Assembly: GCA_951813525.2 (NCBI GenBank)
Contig: CATOTJ020000002.1
Span: 1,302,001 to 1,366,000 of the forward strand
Direction: 5' to 3'
Length of the DNA: 64,000 bases
From: Thermohalobaculum sp951813525
Lineage (GTDB): Bacteria; Pseudomonadota; Alphaproteobacteria; Rhodobacterales; Rhodobacteraceae
Shown here: piece by piece, positions 17,987 through 27,861 of the stretch
How the letters are laid out: every line of letters starts with the position of its first letter
How positions within the stretch are numbered: position 1 is the first letter of the stretch
Notes under the pieces: generated by a model
Seen by the model: the letters and a program-made list of their open reading frames with translations, nothing else
What the model was told of the DNA's origin: nothing
Database searches by the model: none
Program-made: the position numbers and the translations under genes

Positions 17987-18334
17987 TCAGCACTTCGTAG
18001 ATCGGTCGAAAGTGCACTGCGATCCGCAATAGTCCGTTTTGAAGTGTCCAACGAACCCTTTGCGCGGCTGCCAATGGCCCTGGTGCGGGCATACGTCCCG
18101 GATTTGCTTCAGATCATTGCAAATCCGCGCCTTACTGGTTTCAATGACAAAATCGTCCTTGTGAGATTTGTATTCTGCGATCAGCGCATCATGATCGGCA
18201 AGTTCCAATGCTTCGAACTTCTCGCAAAGCGACTTGGCATCAACGGTCGGAACGGCAATCACCGAGATTGCCGCGACACATGACGCAAATACGACGGGCT
18301 TCATCCACCCGGAGAACTTAGCAAAACTTTTCAT
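17987..18334 (-). CDS. Small secreted Cys-rich protein
   Basis: The 115-residue product has a clear Sec signal peptide (basic MKSFAKFSGWMK, a hydrophobic stretch, cleavage after VDA). The mature part of about 81 residues has six Cys (in SLCEK, RICND, DVCPH, DYCGSQC and the final TKC), enough for three disulfides, plus a Lys/Asp-rich helix. A GGGAG ribosome site precedes the ATG. It has no neighbours in an operon. The function is unknown; a periplasmic or extracellular location is inferred. Confidence 0.65.
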   Translation of the reverse strand: MKSFAKFSGWMKPVVFASCVAAISVIAVPTVDAKSLCEKFEALELADHDALIAEYKSHKDDFVIETSKARICNDLKQIRDVCPHQGHWQPRKGFVGHFKTDYCGSQCTFDRSTKC

Positions 18335-18742
18335 TTATCAGTCTCCCCGCCTGACCAACTGGTTTCGTCAACAGTCGGGCAGTCCTATGATAACCCAGCA
18401 AAACTGCGCCGGATCTTAATCCCCATGATGGGGCGAGCGGCATCCAACTTGATCCACCCTGCAAAACCCTCAAACACCGCAATTTCTTTGTCAATTGATT
18501 TCCCGGGATTGGCGAAACCAGCATGGGCAAGTCGCATTATGCGTTATCTTTCTCCATTTCGCGGCGTGAACGCACCTAATTCGTCGATCACGGGGCGTCG
18601 CCGCGACCCAATTTCCTGTCTCGACAGACCGGATGGATAAACAGCGCCCAAGCAACAAACCTTGGACGTGATTGCCAACGCCTTGGCCAATCCCCTGCAC
18701 CCCGGCTAGCCTGTTGCCGGATCACGAACACAAAGGCCAGAC
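18335..18742. other. Intergenic region without a recognisable gene
   Basis: These 408 bases lie between the divergent secreted-protein and crotonase genes. They contain only short unsupported frames and a small CCCCATGATGGGG palindrome at about 18421. Promoters for both flanking genes must be here, but no clear -35/-10 pair was seen. Confidence 0.5.
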
Positions 18743-19597
18743 ATGCCCGACATTATCACAGACCTCGCCAACAACGTCCTGACGATCACTCTTAATCGCC
18801 CCGACAAGTTGAACGCCTTTACCCGCGAAATGCGCGATGACCTGATCGCTGCCTTTGACCGGGCCGATGCGGACGACGATGTCCGTGCGGTAATCGTCAC
18901 GGGCGCCGGGCGCGGGTTTTGCGCAGGTGCCGACCTGTCCGCCGGTGAAGACACATTCAATTATGCCAAGCGCGCCGACCGCGACCCTGAAGACGGGCGG
19001 CGCGACGGGGGCGGGCGCGTCACGCTGCGCATCTACAACTCAATCAAACCGGTGATCGCTGCCGTCAATGGCCCGGCCGTGGGTGTCGGCGTCACCATGC
19101 AACTGCCGATGGATATCCGCCTCGCCTCCACCGACGCGCGCTTTGGCTTCGTCTTTTCGCGCCGAGGCGTGGTGCCGGAAGCCTGCTCCTCCTATTTCCT
19201 GCCGCGCCTTGTCGGCATATCCCAAGCCCTGGCCTGGGCTTATTCAGGCCGCGTTTTCCCAGCTGATGAAGCATTGAAGGGCGGCCTAATCTCCGAAGTT
19301 CTGGCGCCAGAAGACTTGCTGCCGCGCGCCCGGGAAATTGCTGCCGAAATCGCCGAGAATACGTCAGCCGTTTCCTGCGCGATGATCCGCCAGATGATGT
19401 GGCGCATGCTGGGCGCCGACCACCCGATGCAAGCCCATCAGATCGACAGTCGCGGCATGAAAGCAATGGGCGCAGGCGCCGACGTCAAGGAAGGCGTTAT
19501 GGCCTTCCTGGAAAAGCGCCCCGCGCAATTCACGATGAAGCCATCAACAGACATGCCCAATTTCTTTCCCTGGTGGGAGGAACCCGAATTCCAGTGA
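18743..19597 (+). CDS. Enoyl-CoA hydratase/isomerase (crotonase) family
   Basis: The 284-residue protein starts MPDIITDLANNVLTITLNRP. The two oxyanion-hole segments are GAGRGFCAGADLSAGEDTF and NGPAVGVGVTMQLPMDIRLAS. The catalytic-Glu position is in FSRRGVVPEACSSYFLPRLVG. The C-terminal part (GFMAFLEKRPAQFT-like) is typical for bacterial ECH/crotonase homologues of unknown CoA substrate. It would hydrate or isomerise an acyl-CoA. The next gene, a medium-chain reductase, starts 52 bases downstream on the same strand, so they may form a pair in fatty-acid or aromatic-acid breakdown. Confidence 0.88.
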   Translation: MPDIITDLANNVLTITLNRPDKLNAFTREMRDDLIAAFDRADADDDVRAVIVTGAGRGFCAGADLSAGEDTFNYAKRADRDPEDGRRDGGGRVTLRIYNSIKPVIAAVNGPAVGVGVTMQLPMDIRLASTDARFGFVFSRRGVVPEACSSYFLPRLVGISQALAWAYSGRVFPADEALKGGLISEVLAPEDLLPRAREIAAEIAENTSAVSCAMIRQMMWRMLGADHPMQAHQIDSRGMKAMGAGADVKEGVMAFLEKRPAQFTMKPSTDMPNFFPWWEEPEFQ

Positions 19598-19649
19598 CGC
19601 GCAATCTCGCCGCGCCTAGGATGGCCGCCAATGCACCGTGGAGAAACCG

Positions 19650-20651
19650 ATGACCCGCCAAATCACCGTCCGTGAATTGCCCGTTGGGACCCTTGGTCCC
19701 GAACATTTCGAAGCCGTCGATGCCGACCTGCCGCCGCCCGGCGAAGGCCAGGCCCGGATCCGCACGATCCTAATGTCGATCGACGCTGCAAACCGGGCGT
19801 GGATGCAGGGTGCAACCTATCGCGAAGCCGTCAAGACTGGCGATGTCATGCACACCTACGCAATCGGCGAAGTGGTCGAGTCGAACGATCCCAAGCTTTC
19901 GCCCGGGGATATTGTGGCAACCGAATCCGGCTGGGCAGCACAAGCCAATATTCGCGCCAGCCGCGCCATGAAACTACCCGCCATCAAACCGCTATCGCAT
20001 CTTCTTTCGGTCTACGGGATCGCGGGTAAAACGGCCTATCACGGGCTTATTCAGGTCGGCCAACCCAAGGCGGGCGAGACGGTCGTCGTGTCTGCGGCGG
20101 CCGGTTCTGTCGGCATGTATGTCGGTCAAATCGCCAAAGCGCTGGGCTGCCGCGCAGTCGGCATCGCAGGCGGGGCCGAAAAATGCGCCTGGGTAACAGA
20201 GGAACTTGGCTTCGATGCCTGCGTTGACTATCGCGATCCGCATTGGCACCGCGCTTTGAAGGCGGCGGCGCCTGACGGCGTGGATATCTACTTCGACAAT
20301 GTCGGCGGAGCCGTCCTGGAAACCACGCTTTTCCAGATGAACGACAAAGGCCGCGTTGTGTGCTGCGGCGCGATCAGCCAATACGATTCAACCGCCCCTT
20401 CCGGCCCGCGTAACCTGCCGGGCCTGATTGTTGTCAAACGCCTGCGGATGGAAGGTTTCATCGTCATGGATTTCGCGGCCCAGGACGCAAAGGCGACGGC
20501 CGATCTGCAACAATGGGTCGCCAGTGGCCAGATCAAAGTAGTCGAGGACATTGTCGAAGGCTTGGAAAACGCACCGCAAGCACTGATCGGCCTTTTGGCC
20601 GGTGACAATCGCGGGAAGCGAATGGTCAGGGTGGCACCTGATCCGAGTTGA
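19650..20651 (+). CDS. NADP-dependent medium-chain reductase (zinc-free, PTGR/YncB-like)
   Basis: The 333-residue product begins MTRQITVRELPVGTLGPEHF. The ATG at 19650 has GGAGA upstream; the GTG at 19638 is in that ribosome-site region. The N-terminal GroES-like domain lacks the structural-zinc Cys set. The nucleotide-binding block is ETVVVSAAAGSVGMYVGQIAKALG, followed by the VDIYFDNVGG and GRVVCCGAISQYD blocks characteristic of leukotriene-B4-12-hydroxydehydrogenase/PTGR-type enoyl reductases. It probably reduces alpha,beta-unsaturated carbonyls or quinones and is likely co-transcribed with the crotonase. Confidence 0.88.
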   Translation: MTRQITVRELPVGTLGPEHFEAVDADLPPPGEGQARIRTILMSIDAANRAWMQGATYREAVKTGDVMHTYAIGEVVESNDPKLSPGDIVATESGWAAQANIRASRAMKLPAIKPLSHLLSVYGIAGKTAYHGLIQVGQPKAGETVVVSAAAGSVGMYVGQIAKALGCRAVGIAGGAEKCAWVTEELGFDACVDYRDPHWHRALKAAAPDGVDIYFDNVGGAVLETTLFQMNDKGRVVCCGAISQYDSTAPSGPRNLPGLIVVKRLRMEGFIVMDFAAQDAKATADLQQWVASGQIKVVEDIVEGLENAPQALIGLLAGDNRGKRMVRVAPDPS

Positions 20652-20846
20652 ACCTGTAGAAGACACCGGCTGCAATTTTTTCCGGTCAGCGCTCACTCTT
20701 CATCGCGAATTCAGCGATAACCTGCACTGTTCTCTCACAGCAAAATCGCGCGTTTCTTCGCTCACCGGCCGTCAGCGCAGCGTCGCCTCCATAACCAGTT
20801 CGGTAGACCGACCAGACCAATCCGAAGCTGCCCGCCGGGCGGCGCT

Positions 20847-22823
20847 TTATCCGCCCAGGAACAATGGCAACTCGATGCTCAAGAAGTCGGACCCACCGTT
20901 CCCGTCGCTAACCAGAACATCCAACTCGTACACCCGATCGCCATCAAATCCGGTCGGCAGCGTTCGGCCCGTCAATTGCGGATCTGTGATCGACACAACG
21001 CCAGAATCAGAATCAATCGAGAATATATTTGTATCCTCGCCGAACAGCTGAAATTCGAGCGTGTCATTGTCGGGATCGGTCGCTGTAACTGTTCCGACAG
21101 CGCCCTGCGACAGTGACGTCAGGACAAATATTGCCGGAAAGCCGGGAGGTGCGATGGGCCCCGTGATGATCGGCGGTCCACCAGTTGGACCGGGGTCACG
21201 AACGGTGATCAGAATGTCTTCCGTGTTGGCACCCAACGCATCGGCAGCCTGAACCGTCAAATTGTAACCGTTGTCTCCGCCCTGATCGAGCGGCGTGTCG
21301 AATTGCGGCGCTGAGAGAAAACTCAGGGCGCCGGTGGCCGCGTCTATGTCGAAAAGCAACGCATCTGGTCCTCCGATGATCGACCATGTGATCGGATCGC
21401 CTTCGGGATCGATGGCCTGAAGATCCGCGGCACTGGTCTGACCTTCATCCACAACGAAGGATACAGGTTCCTGGATAGACGGCGCCGAGTTGGGGATGAT
21501 GGTAACAGTCACCGTCGCGCTATCTGTCCCGCCGCGGCCGTCAGAGATGGAATAATTGATCTGCGCGGGACCAGAGAACGCAGTGTCCGGATCGAAGTTG
21601 ATCGTATTGTTCGGATTAACGCTTGCCGTCCCGGCACCCGGCGTTCCGACCACCGCCGAGATGACAGTGAGAGGATCGCCATCAGGATCGGAATCGTTGG
21701 TCAGGACTGTGATGTCCTGCGCAACGTCCTGAAACCCGATTGTCACGTCATTAAGGGCGTCCGGCGCAGCATTAACTCCCGTTACCGTGATACTGACCGT
21801 CGCGCTGTCTGACCCGCCTGCCCCGTCCGTGATCAGGTAAGTGAATGTATCAACGCCGGTTTCACCTGCAGCCAATCCATCGAACGCCCCGTTCGGATCG
21901 TAACTGACTGTATCGCCATCACTCTGAACGGTGATCTGTCCCAAAGCGCCGCTGTCATCGACCGAAAGGATAGAAAGGTCTGTTCCGGCATCAACATCGG
22001 AATCGTTTTGAGCAAGATTGACCAGGGTGGCGGCGTCAGAATTTACGCCACCAATATCATCGACCGCGACAGGCAAATCATTGACCGGATTGACGGTCAC
22101 CGAGACGGTCGCCGAGTCTGTCGAACCGGTTCCATCTGAAAGAACGTAGGTAAGCGTATCGCTCCCGTCGAAATTGGCATCCGGGGTATAGATCAAAAAA
22201 TCGTCTGATGTGTCTCCCGCTGTTCCATTGTCATCGATTGCAACTGTGCCGCTGGTGCCTTGGCTAAAACTTTGGATGGCAAGTGCTGTTCCGTTCGATC
22301 CAACGTCATTGCTCAGAACATCGATATTGACCGAGTTATCCTCGTCGCCGGTCACGGTATCGTCGGTTGCGAGGACATCCACAAAGCTGGTGAACAGAGA
22401 ATCGCCAACATTGCTGCCGCCGATCTTGATGTAACTCACTCCGATCGTCAGCGGGGTATCGGTGGTCATGCCGAACACGTTCGACGTTATGCCGCCGGCC
22501 GAAAAAACCGTGATTGTGATCGTCGGCCCGAACGGGACCCCGTTCGCGTCCAACTCCTGGAAGAAGTGGTAGGATTCTGACTCGACCCGCGAGCCGTTGG
22601 CGATGATCGACCCCCCATCCGTAATGATGTGATTGTCTGGAAGGTCGTCGTTGAAGACGTCCTCGTCGACCGTCACATCAAGCGTAATAACCTCGTTCGG
22701 AAAGCCACCGACATAGGTGAAGACCGAGTTCACCGGTGTATCGGAATTGTTAATAATCCCGACACCGCTCGTTGCGCCAACAAACGCCTCGTTGTCAAAG
22801 GCGATGAATTTCCGTTCTACCAT
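20847..22823 (-). CDS. Large cadherin/Ig-like tandem repeat protein (probable surface or secreted)
   Basis: The 658-residue acidic product has a unique first ~145 residues, then tandem domains starting near DDTVTGDEDNSVNIDVLSND, AVDDIGGVNSDAATLV, NDVTIGFQDVAQDITVLTND and SIQEPVSFVVDEGQTSA, and a last one at FVLTSLSQGAVGTVTATDPD. The DxDGD, TYVLSDGTGSTDSATVSVTV and DGAGGSDSATVSITV strands are typical of calcium-binding VCBS/cadherin-like repeats in large adhesins. There is no Sec signal. A type I export route is possible, but no RTX nonapeptides were seen. An IS630 element lies upstream. Confidence 0.75.
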   Translation of the reverse strand: MVERKFIAFDNEAFVGATSGVGIINNSDTPVNSVFTYVGGFPNEVITLDVTVDEDVFNDDLPDNHIITDGGSIIANGSRVESESYHFFQELDANGVPFGPTITITVFSAGGITSNVFGMTTDTPLTIGVSYIKIGGSNVGDSLFTSFVDVLATDDTVTGDEDNSVNIDVLSNDVGSNGTALAIQSFSQGTSGTVAIDDNGTAGDTSDDFLIYTPDANFDGSDTLTYVLSDGTGSTDSATVSVTVNPVNDLPVAVDDIGGVNSDAATLVNLAQNDSDVDAGTDLSILSVDDSGALGQITVQSDGDTVSYDPNGAFDGLAAGETGVDTFTYLITDGAGGSDSATVSITVTGVNAAPDALNDVTIGFQDVAQDITVLTNDSDPDGDPLTVISAVVGTPGAGTASVNPNNTINFDPDTAFSGPAQINYSISDGRGGTDSATVTVTIIPNSAPSIQEPVSFVVDEGQTSAADLQAIDPEGDPITWSIIGGPDALLFDIDAATGALSFLSAPQFDTPLDQGGDNGYNLTVQAADALGANTEDILITVRDPGPTGGPPIITGPIAPPGFPAIFVLTSLSQGAVGTVTATDPDNDTLEFQLFGEDTNIFSIDSDSGVVSITDPQLTGRTLPTGFDGDRVYELDVLVSDGNGGSDFLSIELPLFLGG

Positions 22824-23060
22824 GACCCGACTCCACCATCACATCGTTCAATTTCATACACTATTGCGCGGCAGGATTATTTACCAGCATGTGCATATTC
22901 GGAAGAAGATGATTGCACATCGCGATTCCCAGCGCTTTCCAAGGCATTCTTCAACTGCTTTCCGGGCAAAGTTGGCGGCAATTAAGGCAACTTTTAGGAA
23001 TTTATCAACCCAGGCAAAATAATGGGCGATCCAGCGACCACCAATTCTATCCTAGTGGAA

Positions 23061-24233
23061 TGACCCAAACGGAAGAGTCCGATTTGGGATTCCTATCTGA
23101 TTGTATATGTGCGAATCTGCGTCATGCGCGCGGGAATTTCCATCACTGTTTCAGCTTCGGACCATCGAAGGCTTGAGGCAATCGTCTCCGATCGCAATGC
23201 GGCCCAGAAGCATGTCTGGCGGGCGCGGATCATCCTGCTAACCGCCGAAGGCCTCGGCACCCACGCCATCATGGCCGCCACGGGGAAGTCGAAGACAACG
23301 GTCTGGCGTTGGCAGGAACGATTTGCTGAGGCAGGGGTGGACGGCCTGCTGTGCGACAAGACACGGCCACCGGGCAAGGCACGGATCTCAACCGACAAGA
23401 CAGCCGAGGTAGTCCGGATGACCCAGGCATTGCCGCCGCACGAGGCGACCCACTGGACGGCACGGGCGATGGCGAAGGCCGTGGGGCTCGGTGTCGCCAC
23501 CGTGCAGCGGATCTGGGCTGCGCACGGTCTCAGCCCCCATCGCTGGCGTGTTTTCAAACTGTCGAAGGACCCCGCCTTCGTCGAGAAACTGCATGATATC
23601 GTGGGCCTGTACGTTTCTCCGCCTGCCCATGCTGTGGTGCTCAGTTTCGATGAGAAGTCCCAGATCCAAGCGCTCGACCGCACCCAACCGGGATTGCCGC
23701 TCAAGAAAGGCCGGGGTGCGACGATCACCCACGACTACAAGCGGCACGGGACAACCACGCTATTCGCGGCGTTGAACGTCCTGACCGGTGAAGTCATCGG
23801 GCGGAACATGCAGCGCCACCGGCATCAGGAGTTCATTCGGTTCCTGAATGCGCTAGAACGCGACATACCGGCCGGAAAGGTCGTCCACGTGATCCTGGAC
23901 AACTACTCCGCCCACAAGCACGAGAGAGTTCGCTCCTGGCTCGCGCGCCATCCGCGTTGGACGTTTCACTTCACGCCGACCTCGAGTTCATGGTTGAACG
24001 CCGTTGAAGGTTTCTTTGCCAAGCTGACCCGCCGACGCCTGAAGCACGGCGTCTTTCACTCGGTCGTCGATCTGCAGGCGGCAATCAACCGCTTCATCGC
24101 CGAGCACAATGAGGTCGAGGCGAAGCCCTTCATCTGGCGTGCCGATCCAGACGTCATCATCGCCAGCCGCAATCGAGGCTTCCAGGCGCTGGAGGTGGTC
24201 CGCCAATAGACCAGGCGGCACCTTTTGGGTTAC
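23061..24233 (+). mobile_element. IS630-family element
   Basis: The transposase is bracketed by an imperfect inverted pair: GACCCAAACGG at 23062 and CCTTTTGGGTTA at 24221, sharing ACCCAAA-GG. The outer ends cannot be fixed exactly, and the TA duplication typical of the family is not clear. The element separates the cadherin-like gene from the cyclase/ATPase gene. Confidence 0.7.
23124..24209 (+). CDS. IS630-family transposase
   Basis: The 361-residue transposase has an N-terminal helix-turn-helix region (LGTHAIMAATGKSKTTVWRWQERF and the second winged helix, ATVQRIWAAHGLSPHRWRVF). The DDE domain has the Asp residues in VLSFDEKSQIQAL and VILDNYSAHKHERV and the Glu in SWLNAVEGFFAKLTRR. A GTG at 23109 could add five residues. 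All catalytic residues are present and the frame is intact, so it may be active. Confidence 0.92.
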   Translation: MRAGISITVSASDHRRLEAIVSDRNAAQKHVWRARIILLTAEGLGTHAIMAATGKSKTTVWRWQERFAEAGVDGLLCDKTRPPGKARISTDKTAEVVRMTQALPPHEATHWTARAMAKAVGLGVATVQRIWAAHGLSPHRWRVFKLSKDPAFVEKLHDIVGLYVSPPAHAVVLSFDEKSQIQALDRTQPGLPLKKGRGATITHDYKRHGTTTLFAALNVLTGEVIGRNMQRHRHQEFIRFLNALERDIPAGKVVHVILDNYSAHKHERVRSWLARHPRWTFHFTPTSSSWLNAVEGFFAKLTRRRLKHGVFHSVVDLQAAINRFIAEHNEVEAKPFIWRADPDVIIASRNRGFQALEVVRQ

Positions 24234-24258
24234 CCGACGGGACGTGGTTAAAGCCGAT

Positions 24259-27200
24259 TTACGAGGCCAAAGCCGCAAGCAACTCACGCGCCTTCGCCTG
24301 ATCTTCGGGGCAATCCCCCTCTGCAATGCTGTCATGGACGGGTTTGAGCAGAGAGATCGCCTCGGCGTTCCTCCCCTGATCCCGCCAAAGGCCCGCCAGA
24401 TCGATGGCCGCGCGCAGTTCCCAGAATTTGCTGCCCTGTCGCCGGGCGACGTCGAGGGCTGTAACCAGATATTTTTCCCCGGTCTCTGTGTCGTCAGCCG
24501 CTATGGCAATGGCCGCTTGCAGCCGGTGGAGGTCGGACAGGGCGTAGGCCTCACCTGTTTCATCGATCATCTCTTGCGCCATCATGGCCAGTTCGACCGC
24601 CTCTTCGCGAAGGCCCATCGACAAGGCTGACCGAGCAACGACAACGCGCCAATGCGGGAGACCCTGTTTGAACTTGGCTGCACTGATGGCCGCATCAACC
24701 TTCCGGTATCTCGCTACGCTGGTGTTGTCGCCCTTATACGCCGCCAAAACTTCGGTCATGGCCGACGTATAACCCATCCAATTCGTCAGATTATATTCCT
24801 GAGCAATCGGCGTCAGCTTGTTCAGACATCGCTCAAAGTCTGAATGGTCGCCGGACCCCTGGCTATACTGGCAAGCACGCTGACACAGCGTAGCGCAGAT
24901 TGTCTGGATATGACCGGTCGACATGACAAGGCTTTCGGCCTCTTCAATGTGGATCGCGGCGCGCCTCGTCTGGCCCAGTGCCTGCAAATTGAACGCCTGG
25001 AAACTGTGGACCATGACGCCGACGTCCTGCCCGAACTGGTTGGCGAGGCCCGCATGTGCGATGGGATCATAGTTGGCCAGGGCGACATCCAGATACCGTT
25101 GCGCTTCTGCAAAGTTACCCATCCAATAGTGTGAGGTGCCTGCAACTCGGTTGGCGACCACCAGTGGTGCAGTGTTCAGCGAACTGGCCGTCTGCTCGAC
25201 AAGCGCTTCCGCGGTACGCAACGCATCTGCGTACTGGCCCCTAACGGCTGCACCAACCCACAATCCGTACTGGATCGAATACCGCACCGGGGTCTCGCCG
25301 ATCTTGTCCGCAATAACCAACGCCTTTTCGAAGGCCTCCAGTGTTTCGTCGGCCGTGTAACCCTTGCGAGTGAGAAGGGTCATGCTGAGAGGCACCTGCA
25401 GCGCAAGCGCACGCTCAAACGGCGGGGTATCGCTGTTTTCCAATTGGGGGTTGATCAGTGCAATCGCCCGGCCAAGGTGTGAGATCGCCTCATCAAAGGC
25501 CGGTCGTGCGATTGCGGCTTTGCTCGCCGTTTCCCACAGATCAATCGCGCGGTCTGTCAGGTTGGCGGCCTCGGCGTGAACGGCGAGAAGTTCGGGAGCG
25601 ACGTCGATGTCAGCCTCCAATGCCGTCAGGATGCGAGTGTGGATCGCCCGCCGTCGTTCTTTCAGCAGGCTCTCGTAGGCGGCATCGCGGACCAGCGCGT
25701 GTTTGAAGAGATAGGTCGCCTCGGGCGGCAGTCCTCGTCGGTAGATCAGTTCGGCTGCGATCAGACCGTTCATGGCCTCGGACAGTTCAGCATCTGGCAG
25801 AGGTGAGATTTGCGCCAGCAGTCGGTGGGTGAACTCCCGCCCGATACAGGCGGCAGTCTGAGCGACTTCCTTGATCGGCTGCAGCCGGTCCAGTCGGGCC
25901 ATCAGGCTGTCATGCAGCGTGGCGGGGATGGCGATGGCGCTGAGCGGGCCGTCTAGAACGTAACGCTCACCGTCTTCTTTCAGCGCACCGGATTCGAGAA
26001 TCGTCTTGGTCAGCTCTTCGACAAACAACGGCACGCCGTCGGTTCGCTGCGCGATGATCTCCATGATCTCGTCCGGCAGCGCCTTGCCGTCGGTCAGCTT
26101 GGAGACAATGCCACTGATCTGATCCTTACCCAGCCGGTTCAGCGCAAAGCGGGTCACGATGGGGTGCCCGCCAAAGCCATGTTCGAACGTGGGGCGAGCA
26201 GTGGCGAGGATCATGATCGGCTGATCGGCGATCGCGTCCAGCAGGATATCCAGCAGCTCCAGCGAGGTCGGATCGATCCAGTGCAGGTCTTCGTAGACCA
26301 GAAGCACGGGTTTTTCCGCCGCTTGTCGCACCAGCAGCCCAGCCAGCGCCTGCATCGTCCGGGCACGCTGCTGTGCTGGCGTCAGGTCCAATGCGCCATA
26401 GCGCGACACGCCGTCCAGCCCCAGCAGTGGCACCACCAGACGCAGCGTATCCTGATCAGCGCCGAGCAGCGCCTCCAACTTGTCCAACCGCACATCTGGG
26501 CTGTCCGATGGGGCGACGCCCGCCGCGAAGGACATCTGTTGGATGACGGGATAAAACGCGCTGTCCGCGTGATAGGGCGAACATTGGTAGGTCATCCGTG
26601 TGTGATCTTCTTTAGCGACCGCATCGATGACCGCCTGGGTGATGCGGGACTTGCCGATGCCCGCCTCACCAGTCACGAGGGCCAACTGGCCCTGGCCGGA
26701 GCGCGCCATCGCCCAGCGTTCAGTCATCAGCTCGATCTCACGCTCACGTCCGATGATCGGTGTCAGCGTGCCAGACTGGCGAGCGGCGAACCGGCTCTGG
26801 ACTGTCGCTTCGCCTTCAACCCGATAGGCGTCAACCGGGCCGCTGATGCCTTTCAGGTCCTGCCCATCGAGACGGGCGAGGTCGAAAATCGTGCCCAACA
26901 GGCGCTGTGTTTCCTTGGCGACGACCAGTTGGTTCTCGCCTGCAATCCCCTGCAGGCGCGCGGCAAGGTTCGGTGTCTCGCCAACCACCGCGGCCTCCTG
27001 CGTCGCACCGCTACCGATCAGATCGCCAACGATGACGACGCCGGTTGCGATGCCGACGCGAGTCGACAGGGGCGATCCGTTCGGCGCTTGGGTGATCTTG
27101 ACGGCGTCGATAATCGACAGGCCTGCGCGAACGGCGCGCTCGGCGTCATCTTCGTTGGCGCGCGGCCAGCCGAAATAGCAGAGCACCCCGTCGCCCATGA

Positions 27201-27615
27201 ACTTGGCGACAAAGCCTTCGCAGCCGCTGACGACGCCAGCCACCGTGTTCTGATAGGAGGTGATGACATCGCGCATGTCTTCGGCGTCCATCCGGGTCGC
27301 CATTTCAGTCGAGCCGACAAGGTCGACGAACATCACCGTCAAGTGGCGGCGTTCGGCGTCGGATGGTGGTGCGAGCCCCGGCTCGACGGCCGGAGCTGTC
27401 GCCGGGTCGGTTAGCCGAGGGGCCTGATCCGGCGGCCCGCCCAGCCGCCCGATGGCGCCCCAGATCTTGCGGCGGGGGCCAAGCGGCAGGCCAAGTTCCC
27501 TGAGATCGTCCTCGACCAGATCCGGCAAGGTCTCGAGGTCGATCTCGGCCTCCGCGAAGACGGACGCGTATTTCGCCAGCCCGATATCGCTCAGCCAGCT
27601 TTGAATGTCGGACAA
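24259..27615 (-). CDS. SAM-domain/class III cyclase/AAA ATPase/TPR signalling protein
   Basis: The 1118-residue protein has an N-terminal SAM domain (residues 1-60, MSDIQSWLSDIGLAKYASVF) and a nucleotidyl cyclase domain (residues ~85-260). In the latter, VMFVDLVGSTEMATRMD has the metal Asp, AKFMGDGVLCYFGW has Lys and Asp, and PNLAARL has the Asn/Arg pair. An AAA/MalT-like ATPase follows, with Walker A in LVTGEAGIGKSRI and Walker-B-like LLVYEDLHWIDP. After about residue 670 come helical TPR-like repeats. This is the common alphaproteobacterial cyclase-ATPase-TPR layout. The ligand sensed is unknown. An IS630 element lies just beyond its 3' end, but the C-terminus (AKARELLAALAS) looks complete. 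Confidence 0.9.
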   Translation of the reverse strand: MSDIQSWLSDIGLAKYASVFAEAEIDLETLPDLVEDDLRELGLPLGPRRKIWGAIGRLGGPPDQAPRLTDPATAPAVEPGLAPPSDAERRHLTVMFVDLVGSTEMATRMDAEDMRDVITSYQNTVAGVVSGCEGFVAKFMGDGVLCYFGWPRANEDDAERAVRAGLSIIDAVKITQAPNGSPLSTRVGIATGVVIVGDLIGSGATQEAAVVGETPNLAARLQGIAGENQLVVAKETQRLLGTIFDLARLDGQDLKGISGPVDAYRVEGEATVQSRFAARQSGTLTPIIGREREIELMTERWAMARSGQGQLALVTGEAGIGKSRITQAVIDAVAKEDHTRMTYQCSPYHADSAFYPVIQQMSFAAGVAPSDSPDVRLDKLEALLGADQDTLRLVVPLLGLDGVSRYGALDLTPAQQRARTMQALAGLLVRQAAEKPVLLVYEDLHWIDPTSLELLDILLDAIADQPIMILATARPTFEHGFGGHPIVTRFALNRLGKDQISGIVSKLTDGKALPDEIMEIIAQRTDGVPLFVEELTKTILESGALKEDGERYVLDGPLSAIAIPATLHDSLMARLDRLQPIKEVAQTAACIGREFTHRLLAQISPLPDAELSEAMNGLIAAELIYRRGLPPEATYLFKHALVRDAAYESLLKERRRAIHTRILTALEADIDVAPELLAVHAEAANLTDRAIDLWETASKAAIARPAFDEAISHLGRAIALINPQLENSDTPPFERALALQVPLSMTLLTRKGYTADETLEAFEKALVIADKIGETPVRYSIQYGLWVGAAVRGQYADALRTAEALVEQTASSLNTAPLVVANRVAGTSHYWMGNFAEAQRYLDVALANYDPIAHAGLANQFGQDVGVMVHSFQAFNLQALGQTRRAAIHIEEAESLVMSTGHIQTICATLCQRACQYSQGSGDHSDFERCLNKLTPIAQEYNLTNWMGYTSAMTEVLAAYKGDNTSVARYRKVDAAISAAKFKQGLPHWRVVVARSALSMGLREEAVELAMMAQEMIDETGEAYALSDLHRLQAAIAIAADDTETGEKYLVTALDVARRQGSKFWELRAAIDLAGLWRDQGRNAEAISLLKPVHDSIAEGDCPEDQAKARELLAALAS

Positions 27616-27861
27616 CGTGCAGCCTTCCTGATCGCCGTCTGTGGTCAGTCGCCAGAGAGCAACGGCAGACCAGAGCTATCATGAACCGAGCGCACGCACC
27701 ATGGACGGTGATCCGATCGAAAGGAGGCGCTCTGAGCGGCGACGGTCGCCCAGACGAACCTGCTCCCTGCGATCGCAGGGCTGACTTGGCGAAGGGCAGA
27801 AAGTCCGAAGAGCGACTATCGGGGGCCGGGTTCAGCCCGGCGTTCGTTGGGTATTAAGTGA

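Noticed and set aside
26164..27414. A 416-codon plus-strand frame opposite the SAM/cyclase/ATPase gene
   Set aside because: It is antisense to well-supported catalytic motifs and has no recognisable product.
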